Shown: positions 22,145 through 32,213 of the stretch, piece by piece
Layout of the letters: every line of letters begins with the position of its first letter
Position numbering within the stretch: position 1 is the first letter of the stretch
Assembly: GCA_031308135.1 (NCBI GenBank)
Contig: JAHLJT010008446.1
Coordinates: 165,900,241 to 165,964,240, forward strand
Direction: 5' to 3'
Length of the DNA: 64,000 bases
From: Acheta domesticus
Taxonomy: Eukaryota; Arthropoda; Insecta; Orthoptera; Gryllidae
Position numbers and translations under genes: made by a program
The notes under the pieces: generated by a model
Seen by the model: only the letters and a program-made list of their open reading frames with translations
Database searches by the model: none
What the model was told of the DNA's origin: nothing

Positions 22145-22830
22145 TCGGCAAACCCAATGAGCGTTGTTCCTTCTGTGAGTTTTAAGTTCAGCACTCCATC
22201 GTAAGCTATATTCCACAGGAGGGGACCGAGGACAGAGCCCTGTGGAACTCCGGCTTGAATTGTGATATATTCATTTTTCTCCAGTTTAGACTTCTGTCTT
22301 GGAAATATCGAGCTATGATGATTACTAGGTAGGGCGATATTTTCCGCTTTTTTAATTCGCTGATTAGTTCCATGCTGCCGTATTAAAGGCATTTTGTATG
22401 TCCAGAGTAATCAGAACAGCCCTTCGTTCACAAGATTCTTCCTTGATCTTCATAACATGTTCCACTGCTTGAATTGTGGATCTGTCCTTCCGAAAACCGT
22501 ATTGTGTGTATGCTAAACCTCCGCATTCTTCGACTTCCTTTCCGAGCCATCTGTTCAGGAGCCCTTCATAAAGTTTACTGATTGTGTTCAGCTTGCAGAG
22601 TGGTCTGTATGCTGATGGGTCTTGCGGCAGCTTGCCTCCCTTAGGAATTAGAACAAGCTTAGCCACTTTCCAGGCCGTTGGGAATTCCTGGTTTTCCAAT
22701 AAATTGTTCATGGCTGACAGAATGATATGTGGGGCAACCTCCACAGCGAATTTAATGGTTCCTGGTGGGATACCGTCCAACCCAGGCGCTCTCCCAGCCT
22801 TCATGTTATCTGCGGCTATTTTCAATTCTT
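22145..22830 (-). pseudogene. R1-type reverse transcriptase, truncated at the catalytic box
   Basis: Minus-strand frame from 22825: IAADNMKAGRAPGLDGIPPG, WKVAKLVLIPKGGKLPQDPS, AYRPLCKLNTISKLYEGLL, TQYGFRKDRSTIQAVEHV, VLITLDIQNAFNTAAW (first catalytic Asp), then after a frameshift near 22390 QAGVPQGSVLGPLLWNIAYD and LIGFAD. The catalytic FADD/YADD box is cut after its first Asp by the microsatellite. Thumb and C-terminal finger are absent. Motif order and wording fit the R1 clade. Confidence 0.87.
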
Positions 22831-23023
22831 CTATCTCAAAAGTTCGACGTCTCCATGGGTCGTGTGGGGTTCGAGATAGTTTGTACTTCTGTATAGTCAG
22901 GTTGACTGGAATTTTATACCCTAGCCGCCTAGTGACTTTTGTAGTTATTTCCCCAAATATCTTCGTTCAGGTCCTCACACAGTCTTTGCCAGTACATGGA
23001 TTTTGATTTCTTTATGAGACGCG

Positions 23024-24010
23024 CTAGTTCGTATCTTTTGTGGAGCTTTTGTATGCTTTTAGCTGAAATTCTTCTGGAGAGCGCACTTTTCTAGCCCTTG
23101 CTAATTTTCGTCTCTTAAAGATGCAGTCTCTCCTTTGGCTATCTATCTCAGAGCTCCACCAGTCTGGTACCCGAGCTTTCTTGAATGTTATGGTGCAGCT
23201 GGCTTTGTATGCAATTTTGAGGGTATTTGCTACCTCCATGGCGGTCGCCCTATGGTTGCCTGACAACCACTTGAAAACTGACTTGAACACCTGCCAGTCG
23301 CAATGTAAGTTCATTGAACTGGGTTTCATTCGGCCTGTTGAGAGCTCCACTTCGAAATATATAAAGCGATGGTCGCTGAGAGACTCTACATCAAGTACTG
23401 CCCAATTTCTTATCCTTTTAGCTATGTTTTGTGTCGAACATGTCACGTCTACGAAGGATTCACAGTTCGCCCTCACCAATGTGGGCATTGTCCCAGTATT
23501 GTGGACGACGAGATCAAGAGCTGCCATGTGTTCTGTCATCCCTTGAGTCGGTGACTGGCGATCCCCACTGTGGTGATTGTATATTCATGTCACCCAGAAT
23601 AATTGACTCTCCTCCCACAGCTTTGCAGTCTTCCATTATTGTATCGACCTCCTTTCTATACAGATCAAAAGGGATGTTTGGAGAGCTGTAGCAGGAAAAA
23701 TGTGGCTCTCCCCCAGTTTTATGTACATATATCCCTCTTCTGCGCGGACATCTAGTTTCTTATTCAGAAATAAGCCTACAACATCACTTCTTCTATCACT
23801 TAGCCAGTTTTCGTTTTTAATCCTTGTCTTATTTGGCTCACTGGCTAAAATCAAATCTACACCCATATCCAATGCAGTTGCATAAGCCATATCATGGCTA
23901 CCCTGCGATCTCATTAAGTTAGCCTGTAGAATACGTAGTGTTTGTCTGGCCATATTGTGGTCATTTACGTTCTCGCTGGGAGGACAAGCTTTCTGAACTC
24001 GGGGCATCTC
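23024..24010 (-). pseudogene. R1-type AP endonuclease domain
   Basis: Minus-strand reading gives LRILQANLMRSQGSHDMAYA, GVDLILASEPNKTRIKNENW (the catalytic Glu motif SEPN of R1-type enzymes) and SDRRSDVVGLF. After a break comes HRFIYFEVEL preceded by VESLSD, i.e. the SDH motif. Then a linker to RT, PDWWSSEIDSQRRDCIFKRRK, typical of R1-type proteins. Frame changes at about 23640 and 23540 split the domain. Confidence 0.83.
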
Positions 24011-24039
24011 ATTTGTCCCGCTCTGTATCCTATCTTCTG

Positions 24040-25506
24040 ACATTGTACGCAGTAGGACTCCTTTTTGCAATCCTTTACTAGATGCTCTTGCTCTCCGCAG
24101 TTTAGGCAGCTGTGCGATCTCTTTCCTCCGAACATTGTTTAGCCTTGTGTCCGAAGCCGTGACACCTAAAACATCTACCAAGAGTAACTCTTTCCCTGAC
24201 ATTTCAGTCCCACCATCCCACACGGATTTCTGTTTTCTGTATGAGGGTATTCGCTGCCTCTTCAGGGATCACCAGGGATTTTGATTCCCGTATCTACCAG
24301 GCCTTAAAGAAATATAACTTACATCTTCTTTTTCTATCTTTCCCTCATCGCAGATGGCTGCTAGGTCTTCCTTTGTCGTCGTTGGGTCCATTCCTTAGAT
24401 CATTAGAGTAGACTTCTTCCTCAGGCTCACTTGCACATCTTGGAGTGTTGATTTTATCTCCTCCCTGAGGCTCTTGGCTTTTCCTTGTCCGTCGATTGTT
24501 AGGACTAGGTCGTCCTTATCCGCCTTGCGGATACTTCTAATTTTCACCCCTAGCTTGTCAAGGTCCACCCCTTCTTTCATTGTTTTTACGAGGTCAGCAT
24601 ACGTTTTTCCAACTGCCTTGCAAACAACTGCTTCCTGCCGACCTGCTGTTCTTTTATGAGTTGCCATGTTCTCTTTTACCACAGGTTTAATCTCTTTACT
24701 GGTTTTCCCCGGGGTCAAAAGGCCGATCTCTACTCCACTTTGTCGGAACATCCATTCAAGGATCTTCCTCGTGTATGAAATATGAAGCCCATCTGGTATG
24801 CAAACCGCAATCTTGTTCCGCTCTTGCAATTCTATTTCTCCTTTCCATTGTTTAAATGTATTATATAGAATTTCCATATCATTGCCGCCATTTTGTCCAC
24901 GGTAATTGGTATGAGATACATGTACCGCACATTTTCCCCCCTCCCCCTCGACTTGTCTCAGTCTTAACAATTGTTCGTATGTAATCTACTGTTCCTTCTT
25001 CCATTGTATCCGCCAGTTGTGAAAACTCTGGACAGAGTTTCTTCACATTATTTAACATTTTGCTTTCTTCACACTTGGGGCTAGTGATAACTGTAATATC
25101 CCAATCTTCTTTAATTTTTGCGATACTATCGGTCAAAAGGCGAGTGGCCTGGAAGACAGCATCCGGCCACGCTAAGTCCAAGGTAGAAGCAAAATCGACT
25201 AAGCTCGCCGCACTCGCAATTTTGTCTTCTAACTCTAAATCCGTGTAACTTACATTTACTCGGATTCCCATCTCCTTGTTTTCTGTTACCGCATGCGAGA
25301 ACAGCAAGCGCTAACAGAAAAGGAGATGGGAATCCAAGGCAATTTACACATTCTTGAGTGCTAAGTTCCAATATATCTTCTTCACATTCCTTCCATCGGG
25401 TGAGTAATAGCTCCGCGGTAACTCCGAGGTCCTTCACTCCTTTTTTGATGCCTACTTTTGTATTTGGAGTTTTTTTTATAGAAGAAGCCGCCTCGCTCTC
25501 CCTCAC
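24040..25506 (-). pseudogene. R1-type ORF1 (Gag-like, zinc knuckles)
   Basis: Minus-strand frames contain, in order: VNVSYTDLELEDKIASAASL (about 25270), a central region with KTYADLVKTMKEGVDLDKLG and KADKDDLVLTIDGQGKAKSL typical of R1 ORF1 proteins (24640-24450), then knuckles at about 24175-24030: CFRCHGFGHKAKQC, after a frameshift CLNCGEQEHLVKDC, and a third with Tyr in place of His. At least three frameshifts are seen. The role would be RNA binding in the element ribonucleoprotein. Confidence 0.82.
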
Positions 25507-26316
25507 AAGTGTCTCAATTGTGACGCGTATTTGATTTCAACGGTCATTTACAGAATTTTTTCTACATTCTTCAATACAGGAAACATTTTCCCCCCAATCC
25601 ACCATGAACAAGCGAAGAGGATCTTCGGGGCGTCATCTCCAAGTATAAATTGCTCGGACCAGCCACGCCACTCAAGGGAACTTCAGAGGACACAACTCCA
25701 TTCAAAATTGAATCTTCCGACATAGGCCCGGGATCGCCGTTTCCGCCTCCAGACGCAACAATGCTCGCTCATACTGGGATGTACAAAATCCTTTCCACCG
25801 GGCGTACGTGCGTCTCAATCAGCATATACAGCTCAAACTGCCAGCAGCATGCACGGGCACGACCAAAACACGCTAATGCCACTTCTACTACTTGCTCTCC
25901 AGACATACCTGTGGAGACCCCACGTCACGGTTTGAAGAGCGCGCCATTTCCGTGAACGCTCGCCGCTCCGGTAGGAGCGCTACAGGTCACTTAGTTCGCT
26001 TTCCTCCCCTATGGGGCGCTAGCATCAGACGGTATAGTATATCATCCAGCCACGCAATGGCAGCACTCGGTACTTCAAGAACGCTCCCCAAGGACAAGAT
26101 GGCGCTACCCCACGCTAACCGGAGACACCGAATATAACGTTTATAACTCCAAAATTACGGAACCCCCCGCTTCTCTAAATTAAATGGAACGCCAGAGTGC
26201 TTCAGGCATCCACTCTTCCTACATTTATCTGCAATTGAAGCTCATGGCAACGGAAAGACCGCAACAAACGTAGAGCACGAACTCGGCAATGCACACGCGA
26301 CCACTACCAACCTACG

Positions 26317-26352
<36 letters not shown>
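26317..26352. repeat. (ACT)n microsatellite between two divergent R1-type LINEs
   Basis: Twelve ACT units. The sequence leaving it on the plus side starts GGGGTTGGCAG; leaving it on the minus strand it starts GTAGGTTGGTAG. Both are followed by R1-type leader and ORF1, so it is a shared 5' boundary. Confidence 0.9.
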
Positions 26353-26566
26353 GGGGTTGGCAGCACTGCTTGCCGTGTCTGTACGTGGTGCTGAAATTTG
26401 TGTCTTGTACTGCCGTTGCGCACCGCATGGACCTCCGAGGTATGTAGCAATATGTATCTTACTGTGCAGTGATGTAGTGTACTTGTGCCTAACGTCCGGG
26501 GTGGATGCTGTGTCGCGCAAATACTGAAACTATGGGACTTGGGATCGCGTCATTCTGACCCGCCAT

Positions 26567-28031
26567 CTTGTTTTGTGAGCGTCCCCTCGACCACAGTGTC
26601 AGGGCCTGACCTGCCATCTAGCGGAGCGGATGCCCAACTGAGAGCCTCTCGCGCGCGCCCTGGCGGAGTGGATGCACAACAGGGAACCTCTCGCGCGCTC
26701 GCTAGCGGAGGGGATGCGCGGGGAGCCTCACGCGCGCTTCCTAGCGGACCAGATACAGAGTCGGATGCAGGTTGCCGCTAGCGCGGCTAATTCAAATGCC
26801 GAGCCAATTATAGGAGAAAACACGGGCCATATTCTTGAAAATGAGAACATTTCGGTGCACCTGAGAAAAGAAGAATCTTTTGAATCTCTTCTTTTAATTC
26901 TGGAGGAAATTAAAAGTGCAATGCTAAAAAATACCTGCATGAAAATTTAAGATGGTATCTGCAAACTGGAGGACACCGTCGAGGGCATCCTCTCTCACAG
27001 AAGGCAATGGAATACTCGATTGAATTATGAGAAATCCGATCCAGAGGCTGGACCGGGAAAGAATGGAGGCCAGGAACGTATATCAAGCCAAGAAATGAGA
27101 CAACGTAACTTCTGAAAGGCTACAAGAGAAAATCGCTGAAGTGGGAGAAAACAATGAACCATGGACGGAGGTGAAGAAGAAGTACAAGGGCCCCAAGGAA
27201 ACTGTAGCTACTACTTTTGGGACGCAGAAAGGTGTCAAGAAGCGACCCAACAAGAGCGGAAAAGCGCGAGCCCCATCTGAGGTCGTCGTAATACGGCCAG
27301 CAGACGGCGTGAGCTTTGCGGACGTGCTCTCAAAGATGAGTAGAGTCAGGGCTAAACCCTGAGGACACGCAGGTGAGAGACATCCGCCAAACTCGGGCCG
27401 GAAATGTTCTGCTAGAACTCAGTGACAAATCCGAAGGCAGCAAATCCTTCAGCAATGCGTTGAAGTCAGCATTGGGGGAGACTGGGTCTGTCATGCACGG
27501 GGTCCCGAGGTCAAATCTCGAAATTAGGGACCTTGACTGCGTGACAACAGCAGAGCAAGTTGAAGCTGGACTTCGAAAGGTTATCACGAATATTACCCTA
27601 GGGGTGATATTCGGGTCTCAGTGTCGAGAACAAACACTAGAATGAGAAAAATTGCAGCAATCGAAATGGACGAACGTGATGCCAGGTCCCTGCTTCAAAA
27701 GCCCGGTATAAAAATAGGGTGGCTCGAGCACAATGTTCGACGGAGAGTCCACGTCACACGATGCTACCGCTGCTTGGACTTTAACCACTTTGCCAGAGAC
27801 TGCAACAGACCAGACAGGGGCGGTACGTGCTACAAGTGCGGAGAGACGGGGCACAAAGCTGCCGCCTGCGCATCCGACCCCAAATGCATCCTATGCTCCC
27901 ACATGGGAACGGAGGGCCAAGTCTCACATCTTTCAGGAACAGGAGATTGCGCTGTATTCCGACAGGCTTTGGCGACAGCTAAAGGAAGAACTACAAACAA
28001 AAAATGGTCAGGATCCTACAAGCAAATATAA
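26567..28031 (+). pseudogene. R1-type ORF1 (Gag-like, zinc knuckles)
   Basis: Segments in several frames: a tandem-repeat amino end, a Glu/Leu-rich stretch (FESLLLILEEIKSAML), WTEVKKKYKGPKE and RPADGVSFADVLSKM, NVLLELSDKSEG...FSNALKSALGE (the conserved R1 ORF1 core), then VHVTRCYRCLDFNHFARDC and CYKCGETGHKAAAC (two CX2CX4HX4C knuckles, 27770-27870) and a third CX2C at PKCILC. Frame breaks occur near 26950, 27360 and 27630. It ends at a TAA at 28031, overlapping the endonuclease start near 28006. Confidence 0.85.
26617..26760 (+). repeat. about 40-bp tandem repeat in the R1-type LINE leader/ORF1 start
   Basis: Three and a half units beginning AGCGGA or GGCGGAG, each containing a GATGC-like core and CTCTCGCGCGC or CTCACGCGCGC. 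In translation the unit reads GADAQLRASRARP, GVDAQQGTSRALAS, GDARGASRALPS. It lies just upstream of the Leu/Glu-rich segment of ORF1. Confidence 0.8.
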
Positions 28032-28830
28032 ATAGGAGCAGGACAGCGAAGGACTTACTTCGGCAACTGTCCTTCGAAAAAAGGGCTGACAATATTAATA
28101 AGTGAGAAATACCAAAATATGGACAATGATGTATGGCTCAAGGACAGCCTGGGCACATCGGCAATCTGGAGCACCGATCCATGTAAAATACAGGTAGAGG
28201 ACCGGGGGAAAGGTGATGGTTTCGTGTGGGCAAAATCCAAAAATGTTCACTACGTAAGCTGTTACTTTATCCCCAACATCCCAATAAACAATTTCAAGAG
28301 CAACCTAGATGACCTCGAAGATGCAGTAAGAAAGATGAGTGGATAAGTCCTTGTAGCAGGTGATTTTAATGGCAAAGCCCTTGAATGGGGAATGTCGTAC
28401 ACGGTCGTCGTACACGTACACGTCGTACACGAGGGGGAAGTTGATCTTGGAAATGGCTGCAAGACTCAACCTAGTCGTACTGAACGAAGGAGACGCCCAC
28501 TTTCTGTAGACCGGGCTACACTGGAACGAAACCGGATATCACCCTTGCGACCGAAGGATTAGCGGCGCTAATAAGTGACTGGGAGGTCGCAAAGGACTAC
28601 ACAGCAAGTGACCACCGATACATCACCTACAGTATCAAAAAAACTCAGACGTCACAGAGACGACGGACTGAGACTAGATGGAACGTGAATAAAATGGATA
28701 AGGCCAAACTCACGTCGACACTTGAACACGGGCAAGACGCGCTCGAAGAAAGAAGACATATCTCCAGTAGCGAGGATTTGGTAGAGCTCACGATGGATCT
28801 CATCACCCAGGCATGCGATGCCCAGAAAGA
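28003..28830 (+). pseudogene. R1-type AP endonuclease domain
   Basis: VRILQANINRSRTAKDLLRQ opens the domain (Q-A-N motif). ISEKYQNMDNDVWLKDSLGT holds the catalytic Glu after a frame change at about 28090. YVSCYFIPNIPINNF and VLVAGDFNGKALEWG (GDFN) follow around a TAA at 28344, then a repeat-rich stretch (TACACGTCGTACACG, 28395-28430) that looks like a local slippage duplication. SDHRYITYSIKKT at about 28605-28640 supplies the SDH motif. Confidence 0.83.
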
Positions 28831-30940
28831 GATTTGTCCCTAACCGACGACCTGCCTATTGGTGGAACGAAGAAATCACGGGCCTCAGAAAGGAATGCCT
28901 CCGCCTTAGACGCAGAGCTCTAAGAGCCAGAAGAGATTCAAAAGACGTCGAGGAAAGACGAACTGCTTACAAGGAGGCCAAAAGAGAGCTGCAAAGGGCC
29001 ATAGCGGAAAGCAAGGCAATGAAGTGGGAAGAACTCACCGAAGACGTCAACACAGATCCGTGGGGACGAAGGTACCAACTCGTCACCAACAAATTAGGTG
29101 ACATTTCCCCGATGAACATCCCAGAAGCGAAGACGATGGATCAAATAGTCGGCGCCCTGTTTCCAGTGCATCCAAAAACACTTGATCCAATCCCTCCAGC
29201 ATCCGAGGAAGAGATCCCACCCTTCAGCACACTGGACCTCACAACAGCCGTGATCTCACTGAGAAATAAAAAAGCCCGGATGGAATCCCGGCAGAGGTTC
29301 TAGAAGCAACAGCCGAAACACACCCAGACCTACTTCTCAATATGTACAATACGTGCTTGAGAGAAGGCAGGTTCTGTGCGAGATGGAAGAGGGCCCGACT
29401 GGTTTTGATCAGTAAAGGCAAGGAAGACGCATCAGCCCCTTCGTCCTATAGACCGCTCTGCATGCTAGACACGGCAGGCAAGTTGTTTGAGAAAATGCTA
29501 AAACCCCGTATTCAAGCAGCCATAGAAGACGCTGGTGGGCTATCAGACAGGCAATTTGGCTTCCGAAAGGGAAAGTCAACAGTAGACGCGATCCGCGAAA
29601 TAGCTGCAGCGGGACGAACGGAAGAGGGTAACCATTGCACAAGACCACTCTGCGTGGTAGTGACGTTGGATGTCCGAAACGCCTTCAAACTGGGGAGATA
29701 TTTTGGACGCCCTTCGAAACTTTAAGGTTCCCAACTACCTGATGAGAATTATTCGGGACTACCTCAAGGACCGAATAATCTTGTATGAAACAGACCAGGG
29801 CATCAGGAGTAGAGCGATGACAGCAGGAGCAGCTCAGGGATCAATCTTAGGACCAATCTCTGGAACGTAAACTACAATGGCCTGCTGAACCTCGCCATGC
29901 CAGAGGATACATTCCTGGTAGGATATGCAGACGACATAGCAGCTGTCCTGACAGCACGCTCCCTAGAAGGGCTACAAACTCGGTTAAACCAGGTAATGAG
30001 GAGGGTGAAAACCTGGCTAACCCAACATCGGCTAGAACTAGCGGTGAACAAAACAGAAATTGTTCTGCTAACAAAGAGAAAAGTAAATACCATGCCGCGA
30101 ATGAAAATTCTCGAAGAAGACATCCAGGCCACTAAAACAATGAAGTACTTGGGAGTATTGCTCCATACAAGGCTCTCCTATTGGGAGCACATAAAACGGG
30201 CATCGGACAAAGCATCAAAAACAACAGGCGCTTTAAGTAGAATCATGGCCAACGTCCGAGGTCCAACACAAAGCAAGAGGAAACTCTTGATGACTGTTAC
30301 AGAGTCCATTCTTTTGTATGGGGCAGAGATCTGGGCAACGGCCATGAAATATGCTCTCTACAAGAAAAGAATGCTGAGAGTACAAAGGCTAGGGGCATTG
30401 AGAATTGCAAGCGCTTACCGGACAGTATCAGAAGCCGCAGTCCTGGTAATCGCAGGAACAATCCCAATAGACCTGCTCGCAATTGAAAAGAGGAACATAT
30501 TCAGCAGTCTCTCTAAAGACAGGGAACTACTGAAAAAGCAAGAAAGGGAGAAAACCATCCAGTTGTGGCAGAACAGATGGGAAAAGGATACTCGAGGAAG
30601 ATGGACAGCCACATTAATCAAGGAGATTAAACCGTGGCTGACTAGAAAACACGGAGAGGTAGACTTCTACCTGACACAATTGCTGTCGGGACATGGGTAC
30701 TTCTGAGCATTCCTGCACAGAATTGGCATCACGTCCCAGGGAGAATGCCTATACTGTGGACACAGCAAAGACGATGTCCACCACACATTCTTCGAATGTG
30801 AAAGGTGGCATACAAAGCGCACTATACTTCAGACGAAGATAGGCCCAATTGATCCCTCCAATTTAAGAAGAAAACGATGTAATGACCTCATGATTTCAAA
30901 CTACATACAACAGAAGCCATAATACGAAGAATTGATGAAC
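28818..30940 (+). pseudogene. R1-type reverse transcriptase and C-terminal finger
   Basis: RPAYWWNEEITGLRKECLRL starts the linker. RT motifs: PGWNPG-type segment KKARMESRQRF (frame change), LNMYNTCLREGRFCARWKRA, RLVLISKGKEDASAPSSYRP, QFGFRKGKSTVDAIREI, VVTLDVRNAF, AGAAQGSILGP, then VGYADDIAAVL with an intact YADD at 29924-29935, KTEIVLLT and MKYLGVLLHTRLSYWEHI. The long final frame (29897-30706) ends in a TGA, followed in frame by HRIGITSQGECLYCGHSKDD and the finger CX2CX8HX4C (30750-30800). Frame breaks near 29290, 29690 and 29860. Confidence 0.88.
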
Positions 30941-31204
30941 AGTCAAGGGAAGAACAAGGCTTAAAAATCAGCCAAATCAAAGGTAGCCGCCCTGAAGAAA
31001 TGCTGAACGTACCGGGACGTAAACTAGAAGAGGATTACGAGGTTCGTGGTTTTTGGTGGGTGCAAGCCTCACACTACCCAAGAGCACCGGCTCTTCTGGT
31101 GTGTGTTAGAGATATTCCACAGTATCCTCACTCCCCCCAAAAAATAATAAAAACTACTACTACTGCCACTGCCACTGTCACTAATGATGCTACTACGGCT
31201 TCTG

Positions 31205-31830
31205 CTGCGACTGCGAGACAAAAAATGTTAAAGAAATCCTGGAGACACAAACCACTCCATGGACAATATCTAAAACGAATGGACAAGGTGCAGATCAATG
31301 AAGATCAATCATTTATATGGCTGAAAAGGGGAAGAATGAAGCCAGAATCGGAAGCAGTTCTAATAGCTGCTCAAGATCAGGCGTTGAGAACACATTATGA
31401 TAAAGTGGTTCTCAAAATTTCTAAAGGTAAATGCCTTATTTGCGAGGAACAAATAGAAACTATTGATCATATCGTCTCAGCTTGTCCAATTCTAGCAAAG
31501 ACCGAATACTTGAAAAGATAGGACAGGGTGTGTAGTTACCCCCACTGGCAGATCTGTACCGCCCTCGAAGCTCCAAACACATGCCCCAAGTGGTAAGAAC
31601 ACTCACCAAAGCCGGTGACATCTTTTGACTATGTACGATATTGTGCAACCAACAAATTCAAACGGATTCGCATGTTTGCAGCAAACAAACCGGATATTGT
31701 TATCAGGGATTTTGAGAAAAAATCGTGTCTAGTTGTCGATATTAATGTCCCTTGTGATCAAAACGTCGCACAGTGGGGCAGGAGCCACTATAACGTGAGA
31801 AAAATTCACAAAACCAGCGATTAATGTTTA
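31205..31830 (+). pseudogene. R2/R4-type LINE C-terminal fragment: zinc knuckle and REL endonuclease
   Basis: This comes from a LINE that uses a restriction-like endonuclease rather than an AP endonuclease. It starts ARQKMLKKSWRHKPLHGQYL and WLKRGRMKPESEAVLIAAQD, then the knuckle CLICEEQIETIDHIVSAC (CX2CX8HX4C) at about 31432-31486. After one stop comes DRVCSYPHW and, from 31615, the REL core KPDIVIRDFEKKSCLVVDIN with the PD...D arrangement and VPCDQNV. The RT domain is missing (5' truncation), and the end of the protein is missing too. The same segment, more degraded, recurs at 41568-42056. Confidence 0.85.
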
Positions 31831-32213
31831 CCGATTGTTGCTGCGTACAAGAAACAGTGCTCTAGCTGAAACAGGCACCGACTTGTTCCCTGGCGTGTTC
31901 TGACAAGAGTTTCGCATCGTCAAATCTGGTGAGTCGGCTTACGCAGGGCACAATGGATGTATGCTTGTGTTTTTGAGTTTGTATAGTGTAAACGGGAAGG
32001 CATTGTGTAACTAAATTAACATGGCTTATACATCAAAAGCTAAGCAAAAGTATATTGCAAATATTTAGTGCCTGTTGGCTTACCCAAATATATTTCTCAA
32101 CCTTTGGTAAAATTGTCAGATTCATGAAGTGATAAAGATTTGGTTACCTTCCAAATACGTCCAAGCAAAATTTTTTGTTGCATTACATTGAGCATACATT
32201 CTGCTTTAAGTAT
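31830..32213. other. no gene seen
   Basis: AT-rich spacer between the LINE fragment and the piggyBac end; nothing recognisable. Confidence 0.5.

Larger units (their letters stand above)
22140..26316 (-). mobile_element. R1-type LINE on the minus strand, 3' part missing
   Basis: Reading the minus strand from about 26316 down: a leader of about 800 bp, ORF1 with Gag-like domain and zinc knuckles (25500-24000), endonuclease (24000-23030), RT (22830-22150). The element breaks at the RT catalytic box, where a (TAC)n tract begins. LINE copies are normally truncated at the 5' end, so a 3' break is unusual. Its 5' edge abuts the (ACT)n tract at 26317-26352, shared with the divergent R1-type LINE on the plus strand. 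Confidence 0.82.
26353..31152 (+). mobile_element. R1-type LINE, near full length
   Basis: It starts directly after an (ACT)n tract and ends AATAATAAAA directly before another (ACT)4 tract at 31153. It contains leader, ORF1 with zinc knuckles (to 28031), AP endonuclease, RT with an intact YADD box, and a C-terminal finger CX2CX8HX4C. Frameshifts and stops in ORF1, the endonuclease and the RT make this copy defective, but every domain is present. About 4.8 kb is a normal length for R1-type elements. Confidence 0.88.

Noticed and set aside
22099..26352. Trinucleotide repeats as a CRISPR-like array
   Set aside because: Simple microsatellites with no spacers; the genome is eukaryotic.
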